A program made the position numbers and the translations under genes. This document shows positions 8,313-17,237 of a stretch of DNA of 64,000 nucleotides, piece after piece. Within the stretch, counting starts at the first letter, position 1. The number at the start of each line of letters is the position of its first letter. The stretch is from Nocardioides immobilis (GTDB lineage Bacteria; Actinomycetota; Actinomycetes; Propionibacteriales; Nocardioidaceae), in the NCBI RefSeq assembly GCF_003515065.1, contig NZ_QXGH01000034.1, positions 1-64,000 of the forward strand. Direction: 5' to 3'. A model generated the notes under the pieces. The model was not told the origin of the DNA and searched no databases. It saw only the letters and a program-made list of their open reading frames with translations.

Positions 8313-9098
8313 ATGACGACGCTGCGGATCCTGCTCGTGGGTGGGCTGATGAGCTATCGGGCGATGTTCAACTGGCTCAGCCCGTGGATCCTCATCCCGT
8401 CGATGATCGTGTCGCCCATCTGCCAGATCCTGCTGTTCGCCTACATCGGGCGCAGTGCGGGCGTCGGCAACGACGAGTTCTACGTGATGGGCAACGCCCT
8501 CAACTACGCGGCGATCCCGTGCCTGTTCGCGATGAGCGCCACCATCGAGGGGGAGCGCGAGGGCCGCACCCTCAGTGTGGTGCTGACGACCCCCGCCGCC
8601 CGGATCCCGCTGTTCCTGGGCCGCGCGCTCCCGGTGATCGTCAACGGCTGGGCGGTCGCGATGGTGGGTGTCGTCTTCGGGCTCCTCGTGCTCGACGTGC
8701 ACATCCCGGGCAGCTCCTGGCCCGCCCTGCTGCTCGTCATCACCGTCGCCTCGGCGTCCTGCACGGGGCTCGGGCTGGCGATGGGAGCGGTCGCGCTGCG
8801 GGTCCGCGAGGGGGCGGTCCTCGGCAACGTGCTCTTCTGCCTGCTGCTGGTGTTCTCGGGGGTGAGCGTCGCGGTCGACGACCTCCCGGGGTGGATGGCC
8901 GCCGTCTCGCCGTGGTTCCCGCTGACGCACGCGATCGAGGCTGCGCGGGAGGTCGCGGACGGTGCGGCGCTGGCCGACGTGATCGGACTGGTCGTCCGGG
9001 AGATCGGCGTGGGCGCGCTCTACGCCGCCGCCGGGCTGCTGCTGCTCCGCTGGCTGGAGGACCAGAGCCGGCGGCACGCCACCCTCGAGCGGGTCTGA
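8313..9098 (+). CDS. ABC transporter permease
   Basis: A 261-residue ABC-2 type membrane protein with six predicted hydrophobic helices and the motif EGEREGRTLSVVLTTPA in the loop that usually contacts the ATPase. It starts ten bases after the preceding permease and completes the ATPase-permease-permease operon. It ends three bases before the convergent gene at 9102, leaving no room for a separate terminator. Confidence 0.88.
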   Translation: MTTLRILLVGGLMSYRAMFNWLSPWILIPSMIVSPICQILLFAYIGRSAGVGNDEFYVMGNALNYAAIPCLFAMSATIEGEREGRTLSVVLTTPAARIPLFLGRALPVIVNGWAVAMVGVVFGLLVLDVHIPGSSWPALLLVITVASASCTGLGLAMGAVALRVREGAVLGNVLFCLLLVFSGVSVAVDDLPGWMAAVSPWFPLTHAIEAAREVADGAALADVIGLVVREIGVGALYAAAGLLLLRWLEDQSRRHATLERV

Positions 9099-9101
9099 CG
9101 A

Positions 9102-9728
9102 CTACTTCAGCTCCACCAATCCCTCCCCGGTGAGGAGGGAGCGGTCGGGCTGCCGGCCGGAGGACAGCATCAGCAGCTCCTGGATCGGACCCTCGATGGT
9201 CGGTCCGCGGCCGCGGGTCCAGTCGACGTCCGTCGCCACCATCCGGACCGAGCGCAGCAGGCGCCGGGTGCCCATGAGGAACGACAGCCGTCGTACCCGG
9301 TCGGCGGCTATGGCGGCTGCCTCCGGCGGCATGGCTCGGGTCAGGCCGAGTGGCCGGACGATGTCCTGATGGTGGAGGAGTGCGTCGATGAGCGGCTCGA
9401 CCGAAGTCGTGGTCGGGACGTGGTGAGTGCTGGCGGCGTACCTCTCGTAGTCCGCGAGGATGCTCTCGCGGGTCTCCTGCGCGGAGAGGCGCTTCACCTC
9501 GCGGAAGATGATGGTGTTGTAGCCGCGCCCGAGGTTGCGGACCGACATGGCGGCGATCTCGCCCCAGCCGATCTGCGGCGTCGAGATGACATGGGCCGCG
9601 ACGTCGTGCACCGTCCAGCCGGCGCAGAGCGTGTCGTGGGACCAGTCCTCCTCAGGGAGCGCGGCGAGCGTCGCGGCGAGGGCGGCGCGCTCGGCGTGGA
9701 TGTGCCGCCAGACCTCTGCCTTGTCCAT
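9102..9728 (-). CDS. Maleylpyruvate isomerase / DinB-like mycothiol-dependent family protein
   Basis: A 208-residue member of the DinB/maleylpyruvate isomerase superfamily. The N-terminal four-helix bundle carries LCAGWTVHDVAAHVIS, with the histidines that bind the divalent metal, and a second conserved histidine pair (LLHHQDIVRPLG) near residue 118. In Actinobacteria these proteins usually use mycothiol as co-substrate; the actual substrate here is not known. It is divergent from a MarR gene, and the short shared intergenic DNA is full of palindromes, so the MarR protein very probably controls both. Confidence 0.82.
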   Translation of the reverse strand: MDKAEVWRHIHAERAALAATLAALPEEDWSHDTLCAGWTVHDVAAHVISTPQIGWGEIAAMSVRNLGRGYNTIIFREVKRLSAQETRESILADYERYAASTHHVPTTTSVEPLIDALLHHQDIVRPLGLTRAMPPEAAAIAADRVRRLSFLMGTRRLLRSVRMVATDVDWTRGRGPTIEGPIQELLMLSSGRQPDRSLLTGEGLVELK

Positions 9729-9755
9729 CGCGGCGCCTCCGGAGCGGGTGTCGAA

Positions 9756-9795
9756 TCAGTCAGGATGACTGACTGATATAGTCAGTTCTGCTGAC
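9756..9795. promoter_or_regulatory. Cluster of overlapping palindromes, probable MarR operator
   Basis: Three inverted repeats follow one another in 40 bases between divergent genes: TCAGTCA-GGA-TGACTGA (9756-9772), ACTGA-TATAG-TCAGT (9772-9786) and GTCAG-TTCTG-CTGAC (9781-9795). All reuse the core TCAG/CTGA. The central TATAGT (9777-9782) resembles a -10 box. This is the size and layout of a MarR-family autoregulatory site covering two divergent promoters. Confidence 0.75.
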
Positions 9796-9816
9796 CAATC
9801 TGTCAAGGGGGAGTCG

Positions 9817-10251
9817 ATGGCCGACCTCAACTCGGCGCTGCTCATGTTCATCAGCGCGCGGAGCGCGGAGACCCGGATCCACGAGGCGGTCAGCGCTGCC
9901 GGGTACGACGACCTCAGCCCGGCCATGGGTCGGATCGCGGCGCAGATCGCCGAGGAGGGGAGCCGGGTGACCGAGCTCGCCGACCGAGCGCGGATCACCA
10001 AGCAGAGCGCGAGCGTTCTGGTCGACCAGCTCGAGCGGGCGGGCTACGTGGCGCGCGTCCCGGATCCGGCGGACGCCCGCGCGAAGCGCGTCACGCTGGC
10101 CCCGCGCGGCCGCGAGGTCCAGCAGGTCGCCCGCCGGGTGGAGCGCGCGATCGAGCGCGACTGGACCCGTCATCTCGGCGCCGAGCGGATGCGCGTCCTC
10201 CGCGAGACGCTCACGGACCTCCGGGCGATCACCGATCCCTACGCCGACTGA
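9817..10251 (+). CDS. MarR-family transcriptional regulator
   Basis: A 144-residue winged-helix regulator. The recognition region is VTELADRARITKQSASVLVDQLERAGYV followed by the wing DPADARAKRVTLAPRG, the standard MarR layout. The ATG at 9817 is preceded by AAGGGGGAG. It probably represses itself and the divergent mycothiol-type enzyme gene by binding the palindromes at 9756-9795, and would be released by a small ligand or an oxidant. No conserved single redox cysteine is seen. Confidence 0.9.
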   Translation: MADLNSALLMFISARSAETRIHEAVSAAGYDDLSPAMGRIAAQIAEEGSRVTELADRARITKQSASVLVDQLERAGYVARVPDPADARAKRVTLAPRGREVQQVARRVERAIERDWTRHLGAERMRVLRETLTDLRAITDPYAD

Positions 10252-10459
10252 GATCCCCCGTGGATTTCGTCCTCCGTCCTGCGACCGGGTAATCTCGTCC
10301 GGTTGCCTCGGCGAAGGAGCACACCCGCTTCTGTGACTCCGTGATCGACTGGGCCGGTTCGTCTCGTACGACGCCGCGCGCCCACCGGTCACCGGGTGAG
10401 GGAAGCGTGGCGTTCTTCGTCTCCGGGGTCCCCGACCACCACCACGAGGAGAATCCCGA

Positions 10460-11122
10460 ATGAGCGAGAAGATCACCGCCGAGCTGCGCACCGAGTTCGG
10501 CAAGGGCGCGGCCCGTCGCATCCGTCGCGAGGACAAGGTTCCTGCGGTCGTCTACGGCCACGGCAACGACACGATCCACCTGACCCTGCCGGGCCACGAG
10601 ACGATGATGGCGATCAAGCACGGCGGCGCCAACGCGCTGATCGAGCTCGAGATCGAGGGCAAGACCCAGCTCGCCCTGACCAAGCAGGTCCAGATCGACC
10701 CGGTCCGCCGGCTGCTCGAGCACGTCGACCTCGTCGCGGTGCGCCGCGGCGAGAAGGTCACCGTGGACGTTCCCGTCCTCATCGTCGGCGACGCCGCCTC
10801 GGAGACCCTGGTCGTCACCGAGAACACGACCGTCCAGGTCGAGGCCGAGGCCACGCACATCCCCGAGTCCTTCGAGGTCGACATCACCGACGCCGAGGCC
10901 GGCACCCAGTTCCTGGCCGGCTCGCTGACGCTGCCGTCGGGCACCACGCTGCTGACCGACCCCGAGACCCTCGTGGTCAACGTGACCGCCGCGCAGACCG
11001 CCGAGGCGCTCGAGGCCGAGCTGGAGGAGGCCGAGGCCGAGGCCGGCATCGAGCGCGACGAGGCCGAGGTCCCCGAGGAGGCTGCCGACGAGGCGCCCGC
11101 CGAGGGTGGCGACGAGGAGTGA
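10460..11122 (+). CDS. rplY: 50S ribosomal protein L25 (Ctc form)
   Basis: A 220-residue long-form L25 (general stress protein Ctc type) that binds 5S rRNA. The N-terminal L25 domain (residues ~5-90, with GKGAARRIRREDKVPAVVYG) is followed by the TL5-like beta domain, and the last 40 residues are very acidic (EAELEEAEAEAGIERDEAEV). ATG 10460 follows GAGGAGAAT. The 200-base leader carries no gene. pth follows 122 bases on, a conserved actinobacterial pair. Confidence 0.96.
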   Translation: MSEKITAELRTEFGKGAARRIRREDKVPAVVYGHGNDTIHLTLPGHETMMAIKHGGANALIELEIEGKTQLALTKQVQIDPVRRLLEHVDLVAVRRGEKVTVDVPVLIVGDAASETLVVTENTTVQVEAEATHIPESFEVDITDAEAGTQFLAGSLTLPSGTTLLTDPETLVVNVTAAQTAEALEAELEEAEAEAGIERDEAEVPEEAADEAPAEGGDEE

Positions 11123-11244
11123 CCGTCACTCGGCTCAGGTGGTTCCTGGGCCGACTGATCTCCCCGGCACGCAGTGTCGTGGCGGGGAGCATCCACTCCT
11201 TCGACAGGGGTACGACGACCGGCGCCGATGCCGGGGAGGACACG

Positions 11245-11859
11245 ATGAGCGACCGCGCCGAGGGGGCCGACGGGCCCGGTGTGTGGTTGGTTGTCGGCCT
11301 GGGCAACCCCGGTCCGTCGTACTCCGGGCACCGGCACAACATCGGCTACCTCGTGGCCGAGGAGCTCGCGAGCCGGATGGGGAGCGGGTTCCGCGCCCAC
11401 AAGTCCGGCCGTGCGGACGTGGTCGAGGGCCGGCTGGGCGCGCCCGGCACGCCTGGCCCGCGGGTCGTGATCGCCAAGGCGCGGTGCTACATGAACGAGT
11501 CCGGTGGCGCGATCAAGGCGCTGACGACGTTCTACAAGGTCCCGCCGACCCGGGTGATCGCGATCCACGACGAGCTCGACATCCCGTTCGGGACGATGCG
11601 CATCAAGCTCGGCGGCGGCGACAACGGCCACAACGGGCTCAAGTCGCTGCGCTCGTCGTTCGGCACCGGTGACTTCAACCGGGTCCGTGTCGGCATCGGT
11701 CGCCCGCCGGGTCGGCAGGAGGTCGCCGACTTCGTGCTGTCGAACTACTCGGCGACCGAGCGCAAGGAGATCCCGTTCCAGGTCGACGCCGCGGCCGACG
11801 CGGTCGAGACGCTGATCGCGGAGGGTCTCGAGCGGACCCAACAGAAGTTCAACTCCTGA
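11245..11859 (+). CDS. pth: Peptidyl-tRNA hydrolase
   Basis: A 204-residue enzyme that cleaves stalled peptidyl-tRNA and recycles tRNA. The motifs are VVGLGNPGPSYSGHRHNIGY, with the catalytic histidine in HNIGY, then CYMNESGGAIK and IHDELDIPFG. The start is ATG 11245 with GGGGAGGA just upstream; the frame is open further upstream but the N-terminus fits here. It is downstream of rplY and 19 bases before the cysQ-like gene, so it is probably part of one transcription unit. Confidence 0.96.
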   Translation: MSDRAEGADGPGVWLVVGLGNPGPSYSGHRHNIGYLVAEELASRMGSGFRAHKSGRADVVEGRLGAPGTPGPRVVIAKARCYMNESGGAIKALTTFYKVPPTRVIAIHDELDIPFGTMRIKLGGGDNGHNGLKSLRSSFGTGDFNRVRVGIGRPPGRQEVADFVLSNYSATERKEIPFQVDAAADAVETLIAEGLERTQQKFNS

Positions 11860-11878
11860 GCGCCACTACCCTGACCGC

Positions 11879-12670
11879 GTGACTTTCGACGCTGGTACCC
11901 CCGCTCCTGAGGTCGTCGCCGACGACCACCTGCTCGCCGCCTGGCTGGCCGAGGCCGCCGGTCGCCGCCTGCTCGAGGTGCGGGCCGAGGGCCTGGAGGG
12001 CAAGGAGCTCAAGGACGCCGGCGACCGTGCCGCGCACGAGCTGTTGATGGGCCTGCTGGCGACGTACCGACCTGAGGACGCGGTCCTGTCCGAGGAGGCA
12101 CTCGAGACGGCCGACGACAAGGACGCCAGGCTCCGCGCGGAGAAGGTCTGGATCGTCGACCCGCTCGACGGCACCCGGGAGTACAGCGAGGTGCCCCGCG
12201 ACGACTGGGCCGTGCACGTGGCGCTCTGGGAGGGCGGCACCCTCACGGCCGGAGCCGTCGCGCAGCCGGTCATCGGCGAGACGTTCAACACCGGCACCCC
12301 TCCCGTGGTGCCGGCGCGGACGTCGGTCAAGCCGCGGATCGCGGTCAGCCGCAGCCGCCCGCCTGCCTTCGTCTCGGCGCTGGCGGAGAAGCTCGACGCC
12401 GAGCTGGTGCCCATGGGTTCGGCCGGCGTGAAGATGATGTCCGTCGTGCGCGACGTGGCCGACGCCTACGTGCACGCCGGCGGCCAGTACGAGTGGGACT
12501 CCGCGGCGCCGGTCGCTGTCGCGCGGGCGGCGGGTCTGTTCACCAGCCGGGTCGACGGCAGTGAGCTCGTCTACAACCAGCCCGACGTCTACCTCCCCGA
12601 CGTGATCGTCTGCCGGCCGGAGCTGGCCGACGACATCCTCGCGTTCATCGCCGAGCACGGCACCGACTGA
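11879..12670 (+). CDS. cysQ: 3'(2'),5'-bisphosphate nucleotidase, CysQ-like (inositol monophosphatase fold)
   Basis: A 263-residue metal-dependent phosphatase. The signature WIVDPLDGTREY (residues ~95-106) gives the metal-binding D-P-x-D-G-T, and the second conserved element is GGQYEWDSAAPVAVARAAG. These fit CysQ enzymes, which remove the 3'-phosphate from PAP/PAPS made in sulfur metabolism. The start is GTG at 11879, 19 bases after pth. An inositol monophosphatase role is the main alternative. Confidence 0.85.
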   Translation: MTFDAGTPAPEVVADDHLLAAWLAEAAGRRLLEVRAEGLEGKELKDAGDRAAHELLMGLLATYRPEDAVLSEEALETADDKDARLRAEKVWIVDPLDGTREYSEVPRDDWAVHVALWEGGTLTAGAVAQPVIGETFNTGTPPVVPARTSVKPRIAVSRSRPPAFVSALAEKLDAELVPMGSAGVKMMSVVRDVADAYVHAGGQYEWDSAAPVAVARAAGLFTSRVDGSELVYNQPDVYLPDVIVCRPELADDILAFIAEHGTD

Positions 12671-12784
12671 CCGGCTGAGCGCCTGAGCCCAGGCGGCCGC
12701 CACAACGGCGGCAACTAGGCCGAACGGATGGTTTGCGCGCCTCGTCATGCCCATCGGGGCCCGCCTACCCCTAGCCTGACCGGC

Positions 12785-14554
12785 ATGAAGCGCCTCATCG
12801 CGTCGGCGTTCGCCTTCGCCCTCATGGTGGGCATCCTCTGCATCCCCGCCCTGTTCTACGACGTCGACTTCGAGTCGACCGACACGCTCAGCGAGACGAC
12901 CACGATCACGTCGTACAAGGCCGACTTCACGGTCGACGAGGACGGCGGCCTCGACGTCGTCGAGACGCTCACGGTCTCCTTCCCGACGTCGGACAAGCAC
13001 GGCATCTTCCGGTTCTTCGACCGCCAGGACCCGTCCGACCCGGACCTCCGCCACGTCGTCGAGGACTTCGAGGTCACGGCCGACGGCGAGGAGACCGACG
13101 TCGAGCACACGGTCGAGAAAGGCCGCTACGACAACTACCGGATCGGCGATGCCGACACGACCCTGTCGGTCGGGGAGCACGTCTACGTCTTGACGTACCA
13201 CCTCGACCACGCCCTGACACCGGGCGGGAAGTACGTCGACACGGACACGCAGCTCTACTGGAACCTCATCCCGTCGGGATGGGCGCAGGACATCGAACGG
13301 TCCGAGCTGAGGGTGCACCTCCCGGAGCCGGCCGAGGAGGTCACCTGCTGGATCGGGCTGGGTGAGGTCGAGGACGGCGCGAGGGAGTGCGACGTCGAGG
13401 GCGTCGGCAGCAACGACCTGACGATCCGGACCAACCGGTTGAGCTCGCACACGCCGGTGTCCCTGGTCGCCGGCCAGGACCTGCCCACGCCGGAGCAGGC
13501 GACGCTGCCCTGGACGCCGCGGTTCGACAACGTGTTCGGCACCAGCATCCCGGTGCTCGGTGTCGTCATCGGGATCGCTGTGCTGCTGGGCGGGCTGGGG
13601 CTGTTCCTGAGCTGGCTGGCCTTCGAGCGGGAGCCGCGGTTCCCGCTGATGTACGGCCCGCCGGACGGCGTCGGACCTGCCCAGGCCCAGTTCATCCTGA
13701 AGGAGGGCGTCGACCGGCGCGCGTTCGTCGCCAGCCTCATGCACGCGGCCGAGCACGGCGCCATCGACCTCCAACGCGGTGCCGACCAGAGCTGGACGAT
13801 GACGGACAAGGCCGGTGCCCAGGGCTGGGCGGGCCTCGACCCGGTCACCACGAGCGTGGCCGGGCTGCTGCCGGGGCCTGGCACCCAGTTCGTGGCGCGC
13901 CGCAGCGACGTCCTGGGGGGCCAGGCGCTGCAGAGCCAGGTCGCCTCCTTCACCAGCGGCACCAAGATCTGGGCGACCAGCAACGGCTTCCTCACCCGGG
14001 CGGGCATCGGCGGACTCGGTGGACTGCTGGTCCTGGGCGGTTTCGCCGCGGTCGTCGCGCTGACCTTCTGGCGCCCGTTCAACATGTCGATGGTGGCGCT
14101 GCCGATCGCGGCCTTCGCGGCGGGAGCCGTCTCGCTGCTGCAGCCGGGCTCGGCGACGAAGCGGACGCCGACCGGCCGTGAGCTGTGGTCCCGGGTCGGC
14201 GGCTTCAAGCGGGTGCTGTCGACCCCGTCGAGCAAGGACCGGTTCGACTTCTCCGGCCGCCAGGAGCTCTACACCGCCTACCTGCCGTACGCCGTCGCGT
14301 TCGACTGCGCGAAGGAGTGGGCGGAGAAGTACCACGTCGAGACCGGGCAGGAGCCGCCGACGCCGTCGTACTTCTACGGCTACGGGGCCGGGGTCGGCGC
14401 CGGCTACCACGTCGACTCCATGGTCGGCGACTTCGACAGCACGCTCAGCAGCGCCATCTCGTCGTACGAAGCAACCCAGAGCTCGTCGTCCAGCGGCGGT
14501 GGCGGCGGGGGCGGAGGCGGAGGCGGCGGTGGGGGTGGTGGCGGCTCCTGGTGA
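12785..14554 (+). CDS. DUF2207 membrane protein with glycine-rich tail
   Basis: A 589-residue membrane protein. It has an N-terminal signal/anchor (MKRLIASAFAFALMVGILCI), a large extracytoplasmic DUF2207 domain (residues ~40-230), a transmembrane helix (GVVIGIAVLLGGLGLFL, ~260), a cytoplasmic middle part, two more membrane helices (~400-460) and a tail of about 20 consecutive glycines ending in SW. The start is ATG 12785. Its neighbour is a LemA gene; the two types frequently pair in Actinobacteria, but their role is unknown. Confidence 0.85.
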   Translation: MKRLIASAFAFALMVGILCIPALFYDVDFESTDTLSETTTITSYKADFTVDEDGGLDVVETLTVSFPTSDKHGIFRFFDRQDPSDPDLRHVVEDFEVTADGEETDVEHTVEKGRYDNYRIGDADTTLSVGEHVYVLTYHLDHALTPGGKYVDTDTQLYWNLIPSGWAQDIERSELRVHLPEPAEEVTCWIGLGEVEDGARECDVEGVGSNDLTIRTNRLSSHTPVSLVAGQDLPTPEQATLPWTPRFDNVFGTSIPVLGVVIGIAVLLGGLGLFLSWLAFEREPRFPLMYGPPDGVGPAQAQFILKEGVDRRAFVASLMHAAEHGAIDLQRGADQSWTMTDKAGAQGWAGLDPVTTSVAGLLPGPGTQFVARRSDVLGGQALQSQVASFTSGTKIWATSNGFLTRAGIGGLGGLLVLGGFAAVVALTFWRPFNMSMVALPIAAFAAGAVSLLQPGSATKRTPTGRELWSRVGGFKRVLSTPSSKDRFDFSGRQELYTAYLPYAVAFDCAKEWAEKYHVETGQEPPTPSYFYGYGAGVGAGYHVDSMVGDFDSTLSSAISSYEATQSSSSSGGGGGGGGGGGGGGGGGSW

Positions 14555-14644
14555 GCCCCGCGCCTGGTCCCGGCCGCGCGAGGCTCGCGCTGGCGCCGTA
14601 CCTCACCTAGATTTCCAGCAACTCCGAGAGAGGGTTCCTACCCC

Positions 14645-15205
14645 ATGATCTACGTCATCATCGCCGTCGTCGTCCTCGTCCTGCTCGTGCTGTTCTTCGT
14701 CGTCGGCTTCAACAAGCTGCGCAAGCTCGACGTCGGCGCCGAGGAGGCATTGGGCGGCATCGACGTCCAGCTCACCCGGCGGTCGGACCTGATCCCCAAC
14801 CTCGTGCAGACGGTCAAGGGGTACGCCGCGCACGAGTCGGGCGTCTTCGAGGAGGTCACCCAGGCCCGGGCCGGCGTCGCAGCCGCGGCCGCCGGCGACG
14901 ACGTACCGGCGAAGGCTGCGGCCGACGCCGCCCTCCAGCAGGCGCTGGTCAAGGTCAACGCGGTCGCCGAGGCCTACCCGGACCTGAAGGCCGACGCGAA
15001 CTTCCGCGACCTGCAGGACCAGCTCGCGAAGACCGAGGACCAGATCGCGTTCGCGCGCCAGTACTACAACGACGCGACCGCGCAGCTCAACGAGTCGGTG
15101 CGCACGATCCCGTGGATGTTCTTCTCCGGCGTCGCGGGCGTCAAGGAGCGGGAGTTCTACGACGCCCCGGCCGAGCACACCGCCGCGCCGGGCGTGGAGT
15201 TCTGA
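14645..15205 (+). CDS. lemA: LemA family protein
   Basis: A 186-residue protein with an N-terminal transmembrane helix (IIAVVVLVLLVLFFVV) and an extracytoplasmic alpha-helical domain carrying QLTRRSDLIPNLVQTVKGY, the LemA signature, and TEDQIAFARQYYNDAT. LemA proteins have no settled biochemical role; in Gram-positive bacteria they often travel with DUF2207 proteins, as here. The start is ATG 14645. It converges on the AlkB-like gene. Confidence 0.93.
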   Translation: MIYVIIAVVVLVLLVLFFVVGFNKLRKLDVGAEEALGGIDVQLTRRSDLIPNLVQTVKGYAAHESGVFEEVTQARAGVAAAAAGDDVPAKAAADAALQQALVKVNAVAEAYPDLKADANFRDLQDQLAKTEDQIAFARQYYNDATAQLNESVRTIPWMFFSGVAGVKEREFYDAPAEHTAAPGVEF

Positions 15206-15275
15206 CGCTCGTCGCAGGACGCCAAGCAGCCGCAATCACTGACCGCGTCAACTGCGACACGCTCGGGCAATTAGG

Positions 15276-15899
15276 TCAGAAGACGTTCAAGGGCCGGAAC
15301 TGGACCGAGATCCTCGGCCCGGCCGACGCCACCTTCGGCACGGCGTGCTCCCAGGTGCGCTGGCAGCTGCCGCCCATCACCAGCAGGTCGCCGTGTCCGA
15401 GCTCGAAGGAGATCGACTCCGCGCCGTCACCCCGCTCGCGCGGCCGCAGTGCCAGCCGGCGCGGGTCGCCGACCGAGACGATCGCGACCATGGTGTCGGT
15501 CGTGGCGCCGCGACCGATCGTGTCGCCGTGCCAGGCGACGCTGTCGCGACCGTCGCGGTAGTAGCAGCAGCCGGCGGTGCGGAACGGCTCGCCGAGCTCG
15601 GGCAGGTAGCGGGTCGTCAGCGCCTCGCGCGCCGCAGTGAGCACCGGGTGGGGGAGGTCCTCGCCGATCATGTAGGTGTAGACGAGGCGCGGTACGTCGA
15701 CCATCCGGTCGTACATCCGGCGCCGCTCGGCCCGCCACGGCACCTGCTCGACCAGCGTGGTGAACACGTCGTCAGGGTCGGTCAGCCACCCGCGGGCGAC
15801 GTCCACCCAGGCGCCGGCGCCGAGGTCGTGGCGCTCGAGGCCGTCGAGACCGAGCCCCGCAGCCGGCTCGCTGGCGAAGAGGGTGCTCTGGAAGTCCAC
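15276..15899 (-). CDS. alkB: AlkB-type Fe(II)/2-oxoglutarate-dependent DNA repair dioxygenase
   Basis: A 207-residue dioxygenase that removes alkyl groups from N1-methyladenine and N3-methylcytosine by oxidative demethylation. The iron ligands are H124 and D126 (SVAWHGDTIG) and H185 (RTWEHAVP); R196 and R202 (PRISVQFRPLN) bind 2-oxoglutarate. GTG 15899 is chosen because AlkB homologues begin with a short DFQxxLF segment. A longer version from 16067 would overlap the divergent GntR gene. The GGGAGG just before the GTG is closer than usual, so the start is uncertain. Confidence 0.88.
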   Translation of the reverse strand: MDFQSTLFASEPAAGLGLDGLERHDLGAGAWVDVARGWLTDPDDVFTTLVEQVPWRAERRRMYDRMVDVPRLVYTYMIGEDLPHPVLTAAREALTTRYLPELGEPFRTAGCCYYRDGRDSVAWHGDTIGRGATTDTMVAIVSVGDPRRLALRPRERGDGAESISFELGHGDLLVMGGSCQRTWEHAVPKVASAGPRISVQFRPLNVF

Positions 15900-16019
15900 C
15901 TCCCCGAGGCTACCCCAACGTTCGAACAGATGTGCGATCTGTACGGCGCGTCGCCTGCGGGCAGGGGGCAGTTTCGTTGTTCTCGGGACGTGCGTCCGGC
16001 CCGGGCCTAACCTTCGAAT

Positions 16020-16742
16020 GTGGAGACAGTCGACCGGGGGACGGCTGACCGTCGCGCACTCAAGCACGTGGCGATTCGGGAGTACGTGCGGGACCTGGTC
16101 TCCGGGTGCGCAGCCGGTACGGCCGCCCCATCAGAGCGTGACCTCGTCGAGCGCTTCGGCGTGGCACGAATGACCGTCCGGCAGGCGCTGGACGCGCTCG
16201 TCGCCGAGGGCGTCCTGCAGCGCTTCCCTGGCCGCGGGACGTTCGTGGCGCCACCGCGTCGTCAGCCGAGCCGGATCGCGAGCTTCACCGAGGACATGGC
16301 CGGCCGGGGCACCGTCGCCGAGAGTCGCACGATCCTCGCCGAGCGGGTCAAGGCCCCCGCCGGCGTCGCCCGCGCGCTCGGCCTCACGCCTCGCGAGCCG
16401 GTGCTGCGCTGGCGCCGGCTGCGGCTCGCCGACGGCAGCCCGGTCTGCCTGTCGGACGCCTACCTGAGCGCGTCGCTCCTCCCGGGCCTGCTCGACGGCG
16501 CCGACCTGCCGGCCAGCCTGTACGACGAGCTGAGCTCCCGCGGCCGACGCCCCACCTGGGCGGAGGACTCGTTGTCGGCCGGCGTCGCCACGCCCGAGGA
16601 GGCGGCGTTGCTCGAGTGCCAGGAAGGCTCGGTCGTCATCCGGCTCACCCGGCGCGCCCTGTGGGAGGACCGGCCGATCGAGATCTCGCGCAGCGTCTAC
16701 CGCGCCGACCAGCACACGATCTCCTTCCAGCTCGGCAGCTGA
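16020..16742 (+). CDS. GntR/HutC-family transcriptional regulator with UTRA domain
   Basis: A 240-residue repressor. It has an N-terminal winged helix (SERDLVERFGVARMTVRQAL, residues ~38-60, wing RFPGRGTFVAPP) and a UTRA effector domain (residues ~80-235), which in HutC/DasR/FarR relatives binds sugar phosphates or small acids. GTG 16020 is the start; the gene is divergent from alkB. No operator was identified. The neighbouring genes do not suggest an obvious target pathway, so it may act on a distant operon. Confidence 0.92.
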   Translation: METVDRGTADRRALKHVAIREYVRDLVSGCAAGTAAPSERDLVERFGVARMTVRQALDALVAEGVLQRFPGRGTFVAPPRRQPSRIASFTEDMAGRGTVAESRTILAERVKAPAGVARALGLTPREPVLRWRRLRLADGSPVCLSDAYLSASLLPGLLDGADLPASLYDELSSRGRRPTWAEDSLSAGVATPEEAALLECQEGSVVIRLTRRALWEDRPIEISRSVYRADQHTISFQLGS

Positions 16743-16755
16743 CCACCCCCCTGGT

Positions 16756-17133
16756 TCAGCTGCCGCTGGAAGGCTCCAGCCGGCCGAGCTCGGCGACGAC
16801 GGTGCCGGACTCGTCGCAGACCCACGCCGGGTCGGGGCCGCCGAGGTCCGGTTCGATGTGCAGCGCGTGCAGCGGTGCCTCCCCGCACCGCTCGCACAGC
16901 GGCCACAGGCCCGTGGGCCCGTTGCGTCCGTGCTCGTCGATCAGCGCGTCCTGCACGTCCTGCGCGATCAACCCGGCGATGTAGGCCGCGCCCTCCGGCC
17001 ACTGCTCCACCCACCACCGGCGCTGCGAGCAGGCCTCGTCCAGCACGGAGACGGTGCCGGCGTTGGCGACGCCGCGGGCAGTGAGGTCGGCCAGCACCGA
17101 CGCTCGGGCATCGAAGATCACGCGGTCGTCCAC
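16756..17133 (-). CDS. Conserved hypothetical protein
   Basis: A 125-residue protein if translation starts at GTG 17133; the frame extends to an ATG at 17202, but those 23 extra residues are low-quality. The C-terminal half holds a cysteine pair in LCERCGEAPLHALHIEP and a further cysteine (WVCDESG), so it may bind zinc. I recognise no named family. It converges on the GntR gene and is divergent from the small gene at 17238. Confidence 0.65.
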   Translation of the reverse strand: MDDRVIFDARASVLADLTARGVANAGTVSVLDEACSQRRWWVEQWPEGAAYIAGLIAQDVQDALIDEHGRNGPTGLWPLCERCGEAPLHALHIEPDLGGPDPAWVCDESGTVVAELGRLEPSSGS

Positions 17134-17237
17134 AGGCTCATTGTGCTGCGGTTTGGCAAACCCTCCGGTCCGGGCACCGAACCCGCCGAGCCGCCGTGCC
17201 ATCGAAGGGGTCGCGGCGTCGTACGGAAGGAGCTGCC

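Noticed and set aside
14490..14554. GGN repeat as a microsatellite
   Set aside because: It is in frame and encodes the glycine tail of the DUF2207 protein.
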